Assembly: GCA_002296225.1 (NCBI GenBank)
Contig: DBHR01000041.1
Location: forward strand, 1-39,206
Direction: 5' to 3'
Source of the DNA: Acidobacteria bacterium UBA823
GTDB taxonomy: Bacteria; Acidobacteriota; Vicinamibacteria; Vicinamibacterales; UBA823
Length of the DNA stretch: 39,206 nucleotides
Shown here in pieces: positions 9,232-17,326 of the stretch. The position numbers were made by a program, and so were the translations under genes. Below the pieces are notes generated by a model. The model was given only the letters and a program-made list of their open reading frames with translations. It did not search any database and was not told the origin of the DNA. The first letter of the stretch is position 1; every line of letters starts with the position of its first letter.

Positions 9232-9348
9232 CGGCGAGCACCTGCCCTATCGCGACCGCTATCCCTACCCCCAAGAGTCAATCGGAACAGTTAGTCGACC
9301 TTCATTGAAGATACGTGAGTCCCGAATGCCTGAAGAGATAGACGCAAT

Positions 9349-9738
9349 TTATGGTCCCGATTCGCCCTTGCGCGGTAGGGTTACGTAAACATCTCCCCCC
9401 CCGGTCCTTATCGGCACAGGACGTAGTCGATATTTTGAGATAGCAACATGTTTGCCCGTGCGGATATCGAATTCAAAACCATGCCAAGGACAGATGATGT
9501 TCAACTGGTCTCGTGAAAAGACACGTCCCGCACTCTTCTTATCTTCTGCAACGGCTTCAAGCACTCGCGGAAGGATCTTGCCCTGGCATGCTGGCCCGCC
9601 AAGATGCGGGCACCTATTCTCGTAGGCATAAAACTTTCCGTCCAACTGAAACACACCTATTTGAACGCTGCCAATCTCAACAACTCGCCGCCCAGGGTCC
9701 TGAAAACTCGAGGCTTTCCCAATATTGACTTCCGGCAT
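9349..9738 (-). CDS. Rieske [2Fe-2S] ferredoxin
   Basis: 129 residues, a free-standing Rieske domain of the aromatic-dioxygenase ferredoxin or assimilatory nitrite-reductase small-subunit type. Cluster ligands are Cys43/His45 (CPHLGG) and Cys83/His86 (CPWHGF). The spacing between the two boxes is about 20 residues longer than usual because of the insert KILPRVLEAVAEDKKSAGR. No signal peptide is present, so it acts in the cytosol. A GGGAG box precedes the ATG. It lies 54 bp after the amidohydrolase gene on the same strand, which fits joint action on an aromatic or related ring compound, with the oxygenase partner outside this window. Confidence 0.9.
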   Translation of the reverse strand: MPEVNIGKASSFQDPGRRVVEIGSVQIGVFQLDGKFYAYENRCPHLGGPACQGKILPRVLEAVAEDKKSAGRVFSRDQLNIICPWHGFEFDIRTGKHVAISKYRLRPVPIRTGGGDVYVTLPRKGESGP

Positions 9739-9792
9739 GTTCTCCCGCTACACCAGCCCAAACTAACGTTGAGGCCAGTGATACACTCTAAA

Positions 9793-11115
9793 TTAGGCCT
9801 GTCCGGGAAACCTCAATTCAGCATCCTCTTCTCGAGCCTCCCTAAAAGCTGGTGCGTCTAGGACGTCTGTCTTGCGTTGAGCCACCACGTCTTCTGGCCG
9901 AGGCCTCAGACGTTTAATGGGGAGATCAAATAGTCTGGCCGCGTTCAACCCGAGAATGTTCCGTTTGGCTTGATCAGACAGAAACGGAAGAGTGGTCACC
10001 GTATGTGGCGGGTTAAAGTCCCAGTGTGGCCAATCCGACGCATACAGGAGTTGGGATTCAGCATTTATCATTTCCATCGTGACTTGAAGCGCTTTTGGAT
10101 GGACCTGCTCCATGGGTTGGCTGGAGAAATACATCTCCCTCATATAGTCGCTGGGAAGTTTTTTCAGGCCTGGCGCTTCGTTCTGTCGCATGAGAAATTC
10201 ATGATCGAGACGCTGCATAAGATAGGGAATCCAAGCAAGACCGCTTTCCACCCACAAGACCTTCAGTTTTGGAAAACGTTCCGGTATTGCGTTGATGACC
10301 CAGTTCGTCATGTGTATCAAGTTGTAGTGCACGAACGACAGAGAGTGCATGGAAATGAAGCGGTTAAGCGTCTTGAAGGAGGCATCGTTCCAATTGGGTC
10401 CCGCATGGAACACGAGCGGCTTACCCGTGTCCTCAATCATAGAGTACAGCCGCATATAGGACGGACTGTGAACGGGTGCGAAACGCACCGATGTGACGGT
10501 AAACCCGACGACCCCAGACACACCCCCAAACTCTTTAACCAGTTGTTCGCACGCTTCCGGTGAATTGAACGGCAAATAAACCATACCAAGGATGCGTTTC
10601 TCCTGCGGGAGAATGATCTCGCACAGCCATCGATTGTAGGCACGTGACAAATACAACTCCACGCCGTCGGCCGGGTTCAATCCGAGTAGCAACATCGATG
10701 TTGGAAATATGACCTGATAGTCCACGCCCATGGTGTCCATGGTCCGGCGAACGATTTGAACAAATCGATGGCCGGCTGTTGCTGGATCGTCAGTGCGCTC
10801 ACGCGGACCGCTTTGGTGGGGAACCCTCCCGGCCATCGATTGAAAATTCAGCCCCGGCGCAAGATTGCTCAAGGGCATAGCCATCCCACCCTTCAGCATG
10901 GTCTGCGCAGTCTGTTTGAGGACATCATTCTCAAGCAGTTCAATAATCTCAGGCCAGAACTGAGCTTCCTGAAGATGCGCATCTACGTCGACAATCAGTT
11001 CGTACTTTTCATGTCGTTGTGCAAACCTAGCCGCATGTGCCAGGTAATCCCTGGTGTCGGTTGCTGCGGTTATTTCCGGTAAATCGCGGACTATCTCCTG
11101 TGCCAGATCGCCCAT
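9793..11115 (-). CDS. Metal-dependent amidohydrolase (ACMSD/decarboxylase-type TIM barrel)
   Basis: 440 residues from the ATG at 11115, which has GGAGG 7 nt upstream. It belongs to the amidohydrolase_2 group that includes aminocarboxymuconate-semialdehyde decarboxylase and gamma-resorcylate decarboxylase. The first metal site reads VDVDAHLQE (Asp45 and His47), so it has one His where the classic motif has HxH. Later features are VFHAGPNWND, WVESGLAWIPYLMQRLDHE and YASDWPHWDF, whose Asp is the final metal ligand. The Rieske gene lies directly downstream. A non-oxidative decarboxylase or hydrolase for an aromatic ring-fission product is the best guess; the substrate is inferred only from family and context. 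Confidence 0.87.
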   Translation of the reverse strand: MGDLAQEIVRDLPEITAATDTRDYLAHAARFAQRHEKYELIVDVDAHLQEAQFWPEIIELLENDVLKQTAQTMLKGGMAMPLSNLAPGLNFQSMAGRVPHQSGPRERTDDPATAGHRFVQIVRRTMDTMGVDYQVIFPTSMLLLGLNPADGVELYLSRAYNRWLCEIILPQEKRILGMVYLPFNSPEACEQLVKEFGGVSGVVGFTVTSVRFAPVHSPSYMRLYSMIEDTGKPLVFHAGPNWNDASFKTLNRFISMHSLSFVHYNLIHMTNWVINAIPERFPKLKVLWVESGLAWIPYLMQRLDHEFLMRQNEAPGLKKLPSDYMREMYFSSQPMEQVHPKALQVTMEMINAESQLLYASDWPHWDFNPPHTVTTLPFLSDQAKRNILGLNAARLFDLPIKRLRPRPEDVVAQRKTDVLDAPAFREAREEDAELRFPGQA

Positions 11116-11159
11116 AGGACATCCTCCCTCACCTGTCTGAGATGTCACACCGCTTTCAG

Positions 11160-11429
11160 CTACCGTTCACCGCGCGTCGAACCGAGGAACCGCCGACCAC
11201 GTCCATGCGACTGTAAAGCGCTTCCTGGGCCTTTGTCGGATCGCAAACCGGTGTGGGCAACATCATCAAAGACCTCGACTTCCCCAGCCTTCACGAGTTT
11301 CTTCACTGGCTCACGTTCCGCGTCGCGTGTGGCGATCTGCCCTGTTTTCTTTGGGCCCAAGCGTAGAAACCGCCCCTGGGAGAGTCTGACCTTCAGCGGC
11401 CGCCCGATTTTGTTAACGATCGTCTTCAT
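11160..11429 (-). CDS. Small basic hypothetical protein
   Basis: 89 residues. The first half (VNKIGRPLKVRLSQGRFLRL, then a GPKKTGQIA stretch and VKKLVKAGEVEVFDD) looks like the small, widespread proteins that carry a beta-rich 'GKxLxLGP-KTGQI' core and end in VKKLVEAGEIEV; these have no known function and some resemble phage accessory proteins. The last 30 residues are Gly/Arg/Ser rich and look disordered. The start has AAGGGTAGG upstream. It is followed after 44 bp by the amidohydrolase gene. Confidence 0.55.
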   Translation of the reverse strand: MKTIVNKIGRPLKVRLSQGRFLRLGPKKTGQIATRDAEREPVKKLVKAGEVEVFDDVAHTGLRSDKGPGSALQSHGRGRRFLGSTRGER

Positions 11430-11608
11430 TCGTTTACCTACCCTTGTTGGTCAACCCAAATAGCCCATGGTGAAAGCGCCAATCTTGTTAGTTTTTTCGC
11501 GGGCTGGAAAAACAGCATGCTGGAACAAGATGTCGACCGCCTACACACCGATGCCGCTCACGCTGACAGCACGCTTGGAGTGAATCTGTCCACGGTTAGT
11601 GGAGCGCA

Positions 11609-12064
11609 TCATATCCCGAAGCGCACGTCCATGAGCACGGACAGGTCAGCGGGAAGTTCCTCCTCACCTGCAGGATAGCCATTCAGTTGGAGCAGGTAGG
11701 TCAAAACGTCCGTGTAATCCTCCGTTCCGAGGCTGCCAGGATCGTCTGGTGGCATGGTGTCCACGAGCAACTGCAAAAGGTCGCCAACGACCCGGCCCGT
11801 CCAAGCCAATTGGAACACGGTGCCCCTAAACTCCCTGGTTCGGTGGCACGCCGAACAGAATCGTTCGAAACTTCGCCCCCCTCGTGCCGCCTGACGCTTC
11901 GTGAATACGCCGTCAACGACGGAACGAGCCGCGGGCGCGGCTGAAGCCACCGACGATGACGTTTGGCGTGGTGGCGCCGAGGCGCATCCCTCCGCCAAGA
12001 GCACCGCAGAGACCAACAACACCGCGCCAACTTTTGCATTTCTCAGAACCCTGGATAAGACCAA
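11609..12064 (-). CDS. Lipoprotein c-type cytochrome, partner of the PQQ dehydrogenase
   Basis: 151 residues from a TTG at 12064 with GGAG 6 nt upstream; the SD overlaps the stop of the NHL gene, so translation is probably coupled. Another TTG lies one codon earlier. Residues 1-27 are a lipoprotein signal with lipobox AEGC (Cys27). The haem-binding motif CSACH is at 70-74, with Met104 in TMPPDDPGSL as the likely sixth ligand. It is a short class I cytochrome c in the periplasm. Its place at the end of the PQQ dehydrogenase operon makes it the expected electron acceptor from PQQH2, passing electrons to the respiratory chain. Confidence 0.87.
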   Translation of the reverse strand: MVLSRVLRNAKVGAVLLVSAVLLAEGCASAPPRQTSSSVASAAPAARSVVDGVFTKRQAARGGRSFERFCSACHRTREFRGTVFQLAWTGRVVGDLLQLLVDTMPPDDPGSLGTEDYTDVLTYLLQLNGYPAGEEELPADLSVLMDVRFGI

Positions 12065-12073
12065 CAATGACTC

Positions 12074-13123
12074 CTACGGTCTAAACCGGACATACTTCAC
12101 CAACCGCTGGCGACCGACTTCGCCCGCATAGATACTGCCGTTGTAATCCACACCAAGAAATTCCACTCCAGTCCCAACCGGCGCCTCGGAATCAGGGATA
12201 AAAGCGGTTACCCAACCGGTCTCGACGTCGCCGATTCGAATACCCCTCTCCCACCCCGGGTTCCACTGGTCGTTCGACATGCCATCGCCCGCATAGACGA
12301 CACCGTGGAGATCGACAAAGACAGTGCTCGGTCGACCAAACTGCGTCCACACTGCGAGGAGATCACCTTCCTGATCGAAAACCTGGATTCGGTTGTTGCC
12401 CCGGTCGGCAACAATGATGCGCCCGAGGGTATCCATCGTGATGTCGTGTGGATCATTGAACTTCCCAGGATCCCCACTACGCGACTCCACACCGCCACCG
12501 ACCTGCAAAAGTAACTCGCCGTCCTTCGAGAACTTAACAATCCGGTTGTTACCACCACGATGCCCATCGGAGACCCAGATGTCGCCGTTGGCCGCGACTA
12601 CAACACCAGCCGGTCCATTAAAATGGCGCGGACCGTACCCCGAGACGCCAGCCTCCCCCAGGGTCATTACCACCTGTCCTTCCTGGTCGAGCTTAAACAC
12701 TTGGTGCCCTAATCCGCGCTTCAGTCCCTCAACCTCGCGACCATCGCCGGCCGGCGCCCCTTCGGTCACCCATAAGTAACCTTCGTGATCCAAGAAGAAC
12801 CCGTGTGGGAACGAGAACATACCGGCGCCGAAGCTCTTCACAACGTTGCCATCTAAATCGAACTTGAAAATCGCGTCCTGCTCGGAATTGGCACAATGGT
12901 TCGCGCCACACCTCGCCAGAATCCAGAGGTGTTTGCCATCCGGGTCGGGGAAGATGCCGCTCGGCACGCCAAGCTTCCAGCCGTTTGGCATCTTTTCCCA
13001 ACCGTGCACGGCGTGATAGGGGTTGTTGGCTACCGCTTGAGCCAACGGCTCAGCCGTCCACATCGCGATTAAACCGGCGACGCTCAGCGCTAAAACTGAC
13101 CCGACTCGACCATGTCGCAACAT
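12074..13123 (-). CDS. Secreted NHL-repeat beta-propeller in the PQQ dehydrogenase operon
   Basis: 349 residues from the ATG at 13123 with GAGGAG 7 nt upstream. Residues 1-28 are a signal peptide ending PLAQA. Six or so NHL blades are readable, for example FSFPHGFFLDHEGYLWVTE, FNGPAGVVVAANGDIWVSD and FNDPHDITMDTLGRIIVADRG. It is paralogous to the lipoprotein at 3099-4244 and shares CGANHCA, GMFSFPHG and NPGWERGIRIG. It is wedged between the PQQ dehydrogenase (19 bp upstream) and the cytochrome (about 9 bp downstream), so it may serve the same oxidation. The function of such propellers is unproven; lyase-like and binding roles are both possible. Confidence 0.85.
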   Translation of the reverse strand: MLRHGRVGSVLALSVAGLIAMWTAEPLAQAVANNPYHAVHGWEKMPNGWKLGVPSGIFPDPDGKHLWILARCGANHCANSEQDAIFKFDLDGNVVKSFGAGMFSFPHGFFLDHEGYLWVTEGAPAGDGREVEGLKRGLGHQVFKLDQEGQVVMTLGEAGVSGYGPRHFNGPAGVVVAANGDIWVSDGHRGGNNRIVKFSKDGELLLQVGGGVESRSGDPGKFNDPHDITMDTLGRIIVADRGNNRIQVFDQEGDLLAVWTQFGRPSTVFVDLHGVVYAGDGMSNDQWNPGWERGIRIGDVETGWVTAFIPDSEAPVGTGVEFLGVDYNGSIYAGEVGRQRLVKYVRFRP

Positions 13124-13142
13124 CTTGATCTCCTCTTCACAC

Positions 13143-15206
13143 TTAAGGGAGCCGGAGCGCCACCAGAGCACCCGGGTGATCCCGGCTCGAGACCTGCACA
13201 ACGATATACTGCCGCCCATCGTGTAGATAGGTCATCATCCCGTACTGGCCGGGAGCCGGCAGCTCGACAACCCCGAGTCGCTCGCCGGTCCGCTTGTTGA
13301 TGGCGCGTAACAACGGCTGCCCCGCCGTGCCTTCCGCATGAATGACCAGGCTGCCTGTGACCATCGTGACTGGGTGCGAGGTGACGCCGGTATTGGGTAG
13401 CTCCACCCCCCGGAGTGCCGGATGGTTCTTGATCCGCTCCGGTGTATCCCCGTTCGGGATCCACCATAGGTGCTCACCCGTGTTCATGTCGATCGCCGTA
13501 ATTCGGCTGTAGGGCGGCTTGAAGATTGGTAATCCTTGCGGCCCACGGAAGTCGCCACGGTTCGCCACGGCAAAATCAGCGATCGTCTTACCGGTTGTCA
13601 TCGGATCCCCAGGTTCGTCGATCTCATACCCAGGCACGATGTTCTCAGACCGGCATCCCGTCTGCGAGCCGACGTACAGGATGCCAGTCTCAGGGTCGGC
13701 CGAGGTCGGCCCGAAGATATTGGTCGCACCACTCGGACAACTGACAAACGAACGCAAGCCTGACGGATGTCCAGGCTGGATCGGCGGATTAAAAATCGGC
13801 CCGACACGGTAGTCCTTAATGATCTCTACCGCTTCCCGCCGCAGTTCCGGCGTGAAGTCAATCAAATCGCCCTCGGTGAGGCCCTGCATATCGTAGGGCA
13901 AGGGCCAAGTAGGAAACGGCTGGGTGGCTGACAACCGTTCGCCCGGAACATCAGATTCAGGGACCTCGCGCTCCTCGATTGGCCATATCGGCTCGCCGGT
14001 CTCCCGGTCGAAGGTGTAAGCCCAGGCCTGTTTCGTGGTTTGCACCACGATTGGCGTCGGTCGACCGTCGATGTTGACATTCAGCAGCACGGGAGCCGTA
14101 GGATTGTCGAAATTCCAGATATCGTGGTGCACCATCTGGAAGTGCCACATCCGCTCACCCGTCTTAACATCTAGGGCGAGTAGACTCGTGCCGAACAGAT
14201 TGTCGCCGGGTCGGAAGCCACCGTAAAAATCGATCGTCGGCGGATTGGTTGGAATGTAAACGATGCCCCGCTCCGGATCGGCCGACATCGGAGCCCAAGA
14301 CGAGATATCCCCTGTGGTCCGCCAAGCGTCGTTCTCCCAAGTCTCGTGACCAAATTCACCAGGCCTGGGAATCACATGGAACTTCCAAAGGTGCTCTCCG
14401 GTCCGCGCATCGTAGGCCAGGATGTCGCCAGGGATGTTCTCTATGCGCGTCTGGTAGTAGCCCTGTTCATGGACATTGCTCACAACAACCACACCATCGA
14501 CCACGATGGGAGGTGACGAGCTACTCAGATTACCGAGGTCGCGCGGAATCCCGTGATCTGGGTCGTAAGTGTAGCCAGACTCAATCCAGGGCTCCCAATC
14601 CGCGACGAGAGCTGGCAATAGGTCGACAACGCCACTGTCCGGAAACCCTGGCAGCGGCACGGCTTGCCCCCAATTTTTCAAATGCCGACCGGTCTTCGCA
14701 TCGAACGCGTGCAGAAAAAATGCTGGACTGCTCGTGAAGATGACTCCCCGACCATCCACTTCGGCATAGGCCACACCCTTCCCATAGTTGTTTCGCATAC
14801 CGCGTTCGTAGCGCGTCGTGTTCGGCTCGCGGTAGGTCCAGATGGTCTCGCCAGTCCCCGGGTCAATCGCGGCCACCGTGCGGCGTTGACCAGCGACGGT
14901 GTAGAGCAGACCATCGACGTAAATCGGGGTCGAGCGGAAGAGATAGTCAACGCTCGGACCGAAGTTGTCCCCCCGCCAGACCCAGTCCACCTCAAGATCT
15001 TCGAAATTGCTGGCGTCGATCTGAACCAAGGGCGAGTACCGCGTATGCCAAGCGTCCCCACCTATGTAGCGCCACTCCCCATCCGGATTATTGCGATCCT
15101 GAGCGTCTGAGAACAACGGTGCGCCGACGAAAAAGGCCACTGCGAACACGCAGGATATGAAAAACGTGTGGGGCGCGTCCGCCGCTCTGGGCTGTATTTG
15201 CATCAT
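13143..15206 (-). CDS. Secreted PQQ-dependent dehydrogenase (quinoprotein)
   Basis: 687 residues from the ATG at 15206, chosen because GGAG lies 6 nt upstream; two earlier in-frame starts lack an SD. Residues 1-34 are a signal peptide (FFISCVFAVAFFVGAPLFSDA). The eight-bladed beta-propeller is visible through PQQ-enzyme repeats such as AIDPGTGETIWTYREP, YDARTGEHLWKFHVIP, LDVKTGERMWHFQMVHHD, FDRETGEPIWPIEERE and AIDMNTGEHLWWIP. The adjacent Cys-Cys pair of methanol dehydrogenases is absent. It oxidises an alcohol or sugar in the periplasm and reduces PQQ. The NHL protein and cytochrome c are directly downstream. PQQ synthesis genes are not in the window. Confidence 0.92.
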   Translation of the reverse strand: MMQIQPRAADAPHTFFISCVFAVAFFVGAPLFSDAQDRNNPDGEWRYIGGDAWHTRYSPLVQIDASNFEDLEVDWVWRGDNFGPSVDYLFRSTPIYVDGLLYTVAGQRRTVAAIDPGTGETIWTYREPNTTRYERGMRNNYGKGVAYAEVDGRGVIFTSSPAFFLHAFDAKTGRHLKNWGQAVPLPGFPDSGVVDLLPALVADWEPWIESGYTYDPDHGIPRDLGNLSSSSPPIVVDGVVVVSNVHEQGYYQTRIENIPGDILAYDARTGEHLWKFHVIPRPGEFGHETWENDAWRTTGDISSWAPMSADPERGIVYIPTNPPTIDFYGGFRPGDNLFGTSLLALDVKTGERMWHFQMVHHDIWNFDNPTAPVLLNVNIDGRPTPIVVQTTKQAWAYTFDRETGEPIWPIEEREVPESDVPGERLSATQPFPTWPLPYDMQGLTEGDLIDFTPELRREAVEIIKDYRVGPIFNPPIQPGHPSGLRSFVSCPSGATNIFGPTSADPETGILYVGSQTGCRSENIVPGYEIDEPGDPMTTGKTIADFAVANRGDFRGPQGLPIFKPPYSRITAIDMNTGEHLWWIPNGDTPERIKNHPALRGVELPNTGVTSHPVTMVTGSLVIHAEGTAGQPLLRAINKRTGERLGVVELPAPGQYGMMTYLHDGRQYIVVQVSSRDHPGALVALRLP

Positions 15207-15273
15207 CCGCTTCTCCGTCAACTTGTTCATCGAAACCACAATTTCTTCAGACTGAACTCAACAGGAGTAAACC

Positions 15274-15783
15274 TTACTTTAGGGTTAATCCTTGTCCCGG
15301 ATCGAGTCGCACGATGGTGTAGGTGATCGACTCAAGAACCTCAGAGAAATAGTGTGGCGTACCCGCTGGGATGATGATGATGTCGCCTTCAGCGACCTGC
15401 CGAGTCACCCCACCCTCCATGCCGGTACCCGTCCAGCCAGGCCCAGACACCATGCGTCGAAGAGCCGTGTTCTCACGCGGCTGCGGGTCGATCAAACGTC
15501 CACCGGCGACCAAGGTTCCCGAACCCCCGACGACGGTATACACCTCAGTGACTTCGCTGTGGATGGTACCGGCGACAACGTTCGCCGACGGGCCCCGATG
15601 GACGAGCGCGACGCCAACATGATGCCCACCCGCATCAATGGTCCGTATCGGGTGATCCGTCACTCCGCTGGCCATCGCATCAATCAGAGTAGTTTGAATG
15701 TCAGCGGCCGACACGACAACCGCCGGAATGGACGCTGAACTCGCCTGGGCAAGCACGAGTAAGGCTGCAAGAATGTTCGTCAT
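15274..15783 (-). CDS. Secreted cupin-domain protein
   Basis: 169 residues from the ATG at 15783 with GGGAG 6 nt upstream. Residues 1-18 form a short signal peptide. A single cupin barrel follows: His75 and Glu80 in HSEVTEVYTVVGGSG and His144 in IIPAGTPHYF are probable metal ligands. The C-terminus ends LDPGQGLTLK. Small exported cupins can be isomerases, dioxygenases or simple ligand-binding proteins. It is 67 bp upstream of the PQQ dehydrogenase start and on the same strand, so it may be the first gene of that operon. Confidence 0.8.
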   Translation of the reverse strand: MTNILAALLVLAQASSASIPAVVVSAADIQTTLIDAMASGVTDHPIRTIDAGGHHVGVALVHRGPSANVVAGTIHSEVTEVYTVVGGSGTLVAGGRLIDPQPRENTALRRMVSGPGWTGTGMEGGVTRQVAEGDIIIIPAGTPHYFSEVLESITYTIVRLDPGQGLTLK

Positions 15784-16161
15784 GGCTTCTCCCTTGTGTA
15801 ACCGACCTGAAGCGTCAACTTCAACATCTGTCACTGCGTCAGTGCGATCTTCTCACCCTTAAACATCTACTTTCAGTCAGGACTCCACATAGGACAACAG
15901 TGAAGGCCAAAATGTCGCTTGCTTGTCGACTTGCCGGCCCTGGGCCTACTCCGAACTCGTAATAGGAGGCCGTCCCCAGAAAGTTCAAGCGCCCATCACC
16001 TGGGCCCGTCGCTGTCCAAATCGTCAGCGTATCATGACGATCTCAAGAACCCTGCTAACACCACAGACTCACTAGAATGGCTTGCGCTCTCAAGCCGCAA
16101 CAGAGGAAACTCTAGCCAAGCCGCTCAAAGACACGCCCGTTCGGATGAAAATAAGGTCGCG
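15784..16161. other. Divergent intergenic region between the cupin and mtfA-like genes
   Basis: These 378 bases separate two divergent genes and should hold both promoters. The reading frame of the MtfA-like protein is open upstream to 15919, but that stretch has no signal peptide, no family similarity and no ribosome site. No clear -35/-10 pair or repeat was seen. Confidence 0.4.
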
Positions 16162-17235
16162 ATGACTGACGTCGGCGACAAACGGACAGCCCCACCCGAC
16201 GACCCTCGCGAGCAGACCGACACGACTGGCCTATTCGCCGCCTGGGACCGGCGCGCCCGTCTCTGGGCGCTCGTCTGGGCAGCGTTGACTCTGGTGGTGT
16301 CGGTACTCGTCGCACTGGTCATGATCCGTATGGGGCGACCGACAGGCATCACGCTGATACTAGCGCTCGCCCCGGCAGTCGGAGTGTATGCCTGGCAGAC
16401 GGGAAAGGTCAGAAGCCGGCACGCAATACTGCGCCAGCCATTTCCACCAGAGTGGGAGGCAGTGCTCAATCGTGACGTCGTCTTCTTCAGGGTCCTCGAC
16501 CCCGCGGCAAAGCGGCGGTTCCGTCGCCATCTTCAGGTCTTCCTCGGAGAGAAACGAATTACTGGTATCGGGGTTCAGGTCGACACGACGACACGCATCC
16601 TGGCCGCCGCCAGCGCCATTATTCCGGTCTTCGGATTCCCCGACTGGGAGTGGGAACAAATCAACGAGGTGCTAATCTACCCGACCCGGTTCGACCGCGA
16701 GTTTAAGTTCGGCAACGAGCGCGGTGAAGACATCCTCGGGATGGTCGGGACGGGCACTCTCAACCGTCTAATGATTCTGTCTAAGCCTGATCTGATTAAC
16801 GGCTTCCAGAATTGGACCGACAAGCGCAACGTGGGAATCCATGAGTTCGCGCATCTGGTCGACAAGGCGGATGGGTTCATCGACGGCGTGCCTGGGGTGG
16901 GACTTGACCGACAAGCAATCGGGCCTTGGGTCGATCTGGTGCGACGCAAAATGCTCGAAATCGAGGCGGGGAAATCCGACATCAACCGCTACGCACTCAC
17001 GAACAAGGCGGAATTCCTAGCCGTAACGGCGGAGTACTTCTTCGAGCGACCAAGCATGATGCTACGCAAACACCCGGCGCTCTACGGAGCGCTCGAGCGT
17101 GTGTTCAACCAGGACCTGCACACGCGAGCCGTCGCGTTGCGGCGTGAGTTGACACGGGGTCGGCCGAAGTTCGGTCGAAACTCACCGTGTCCGTGCGGAA
17201 GCGGGCGCAAGTTCAAGAGGTGCTGTCTGCAGTGA
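16162..17235 (+). CDS. MtfA-like zinc peptidase with two N-terminal membrane helices and a SEC-C tail
   Basis: 357 residues from the ATG at 16162 (AAGG just upstream). Residues 34-56 and 62-78 are two hydrophobic segments that form an N-terminal hairpin in the membrane. Residues about 88-340 match the MtfA/DUF980 family: LTGIGVQV-type core, WEQINEVLIYPTRF, and the zinc motif HEFAH at 227-231 with the more distal acidic residues of the family (EFLAVTAEYFFERP). The C-terminus ends in a SEC-C zinc motif, Cys343, Cys345, Cys354 and Cys355 (CPCGSGRKFKRCC). E. coli MtfA binds the Mlc repressor and has peptidase activity; whether this protein does so is unknown. The SEC-C tail suggests protein or ribosome/Sec contacts. 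Confidence 0.87.
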   Translation: MTDVGDKRTAPPDDPREQTDTTGLFAAWDRRARLWALVWAALTLVVSVLVALVMIRMGRPTGITLILALAPAVGVYAWQTGKVRSRHAILRQPFPPEWEAVLNRDVVFFRVLDPAAKRRFRRHLQVFLGEKRITGIGVQVDTTTRILAAASAIIPVFGFPDWEWEQINEVLIYPTRFDREFKFGNERGEDILGMVGTGTLNRLMILSKPDLINGFQNWTDKRNVGIHEFAHLVDKADGFIDGVPGVGLDRQAIGPWVDLVRRKMLEIEAGKSDINRYALTNKAEFLAVTAEYFFERPSMMLRKHPALYGALERVFNQDLHTRAVALRRELTRGRPKFGRNSPCPCGSGRKFKRCCLQ

Positions 17236-17301
17236 CCCTGTCGAGTGTGAGACGACCCGCAGTGACCTCTTTTTCTATGCACCCCACGCGGCGGTAAATC
17301 A

Positions 17302-17326
17302 GAGGCACCCGCTGGTGCGAAGCCTC
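17302..17326. repeat. Imperfect hairpin between convergent genes
   Basis: GAGGCACC and GGTG...GCCTC flank a short loop, giving a stem with a small bulge. It lies at the stop of the aldolase gene, between convergent genes. A run of T at 17270-17275 lies on the plus strand before it. A terminator role is possible for either strand but unproven. Confidence 0.25.

Noticed and set aside
9970..10563. 197-codon plus-strand open frame
   Set aside because: It lies antisense within the amidohydrolase gene and reads as a shadow of it, without signal or motif.
11488..11522. GTTTTT/AAAAAC hairpin and CAGCATGCTG palindrome after the cytochrome gene
   Set aside because: The stem is AT-only with a long loop and the palindrome is short; neither fits a terminator or operator convincingly.
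15919..16161. 81-residue N-terminal extension of the MtfA-like protein
   Set aside because: The frame is open, but it lacks family similarity and an SD; the ATG at 16162 precedes the conserved part and has AAGG.
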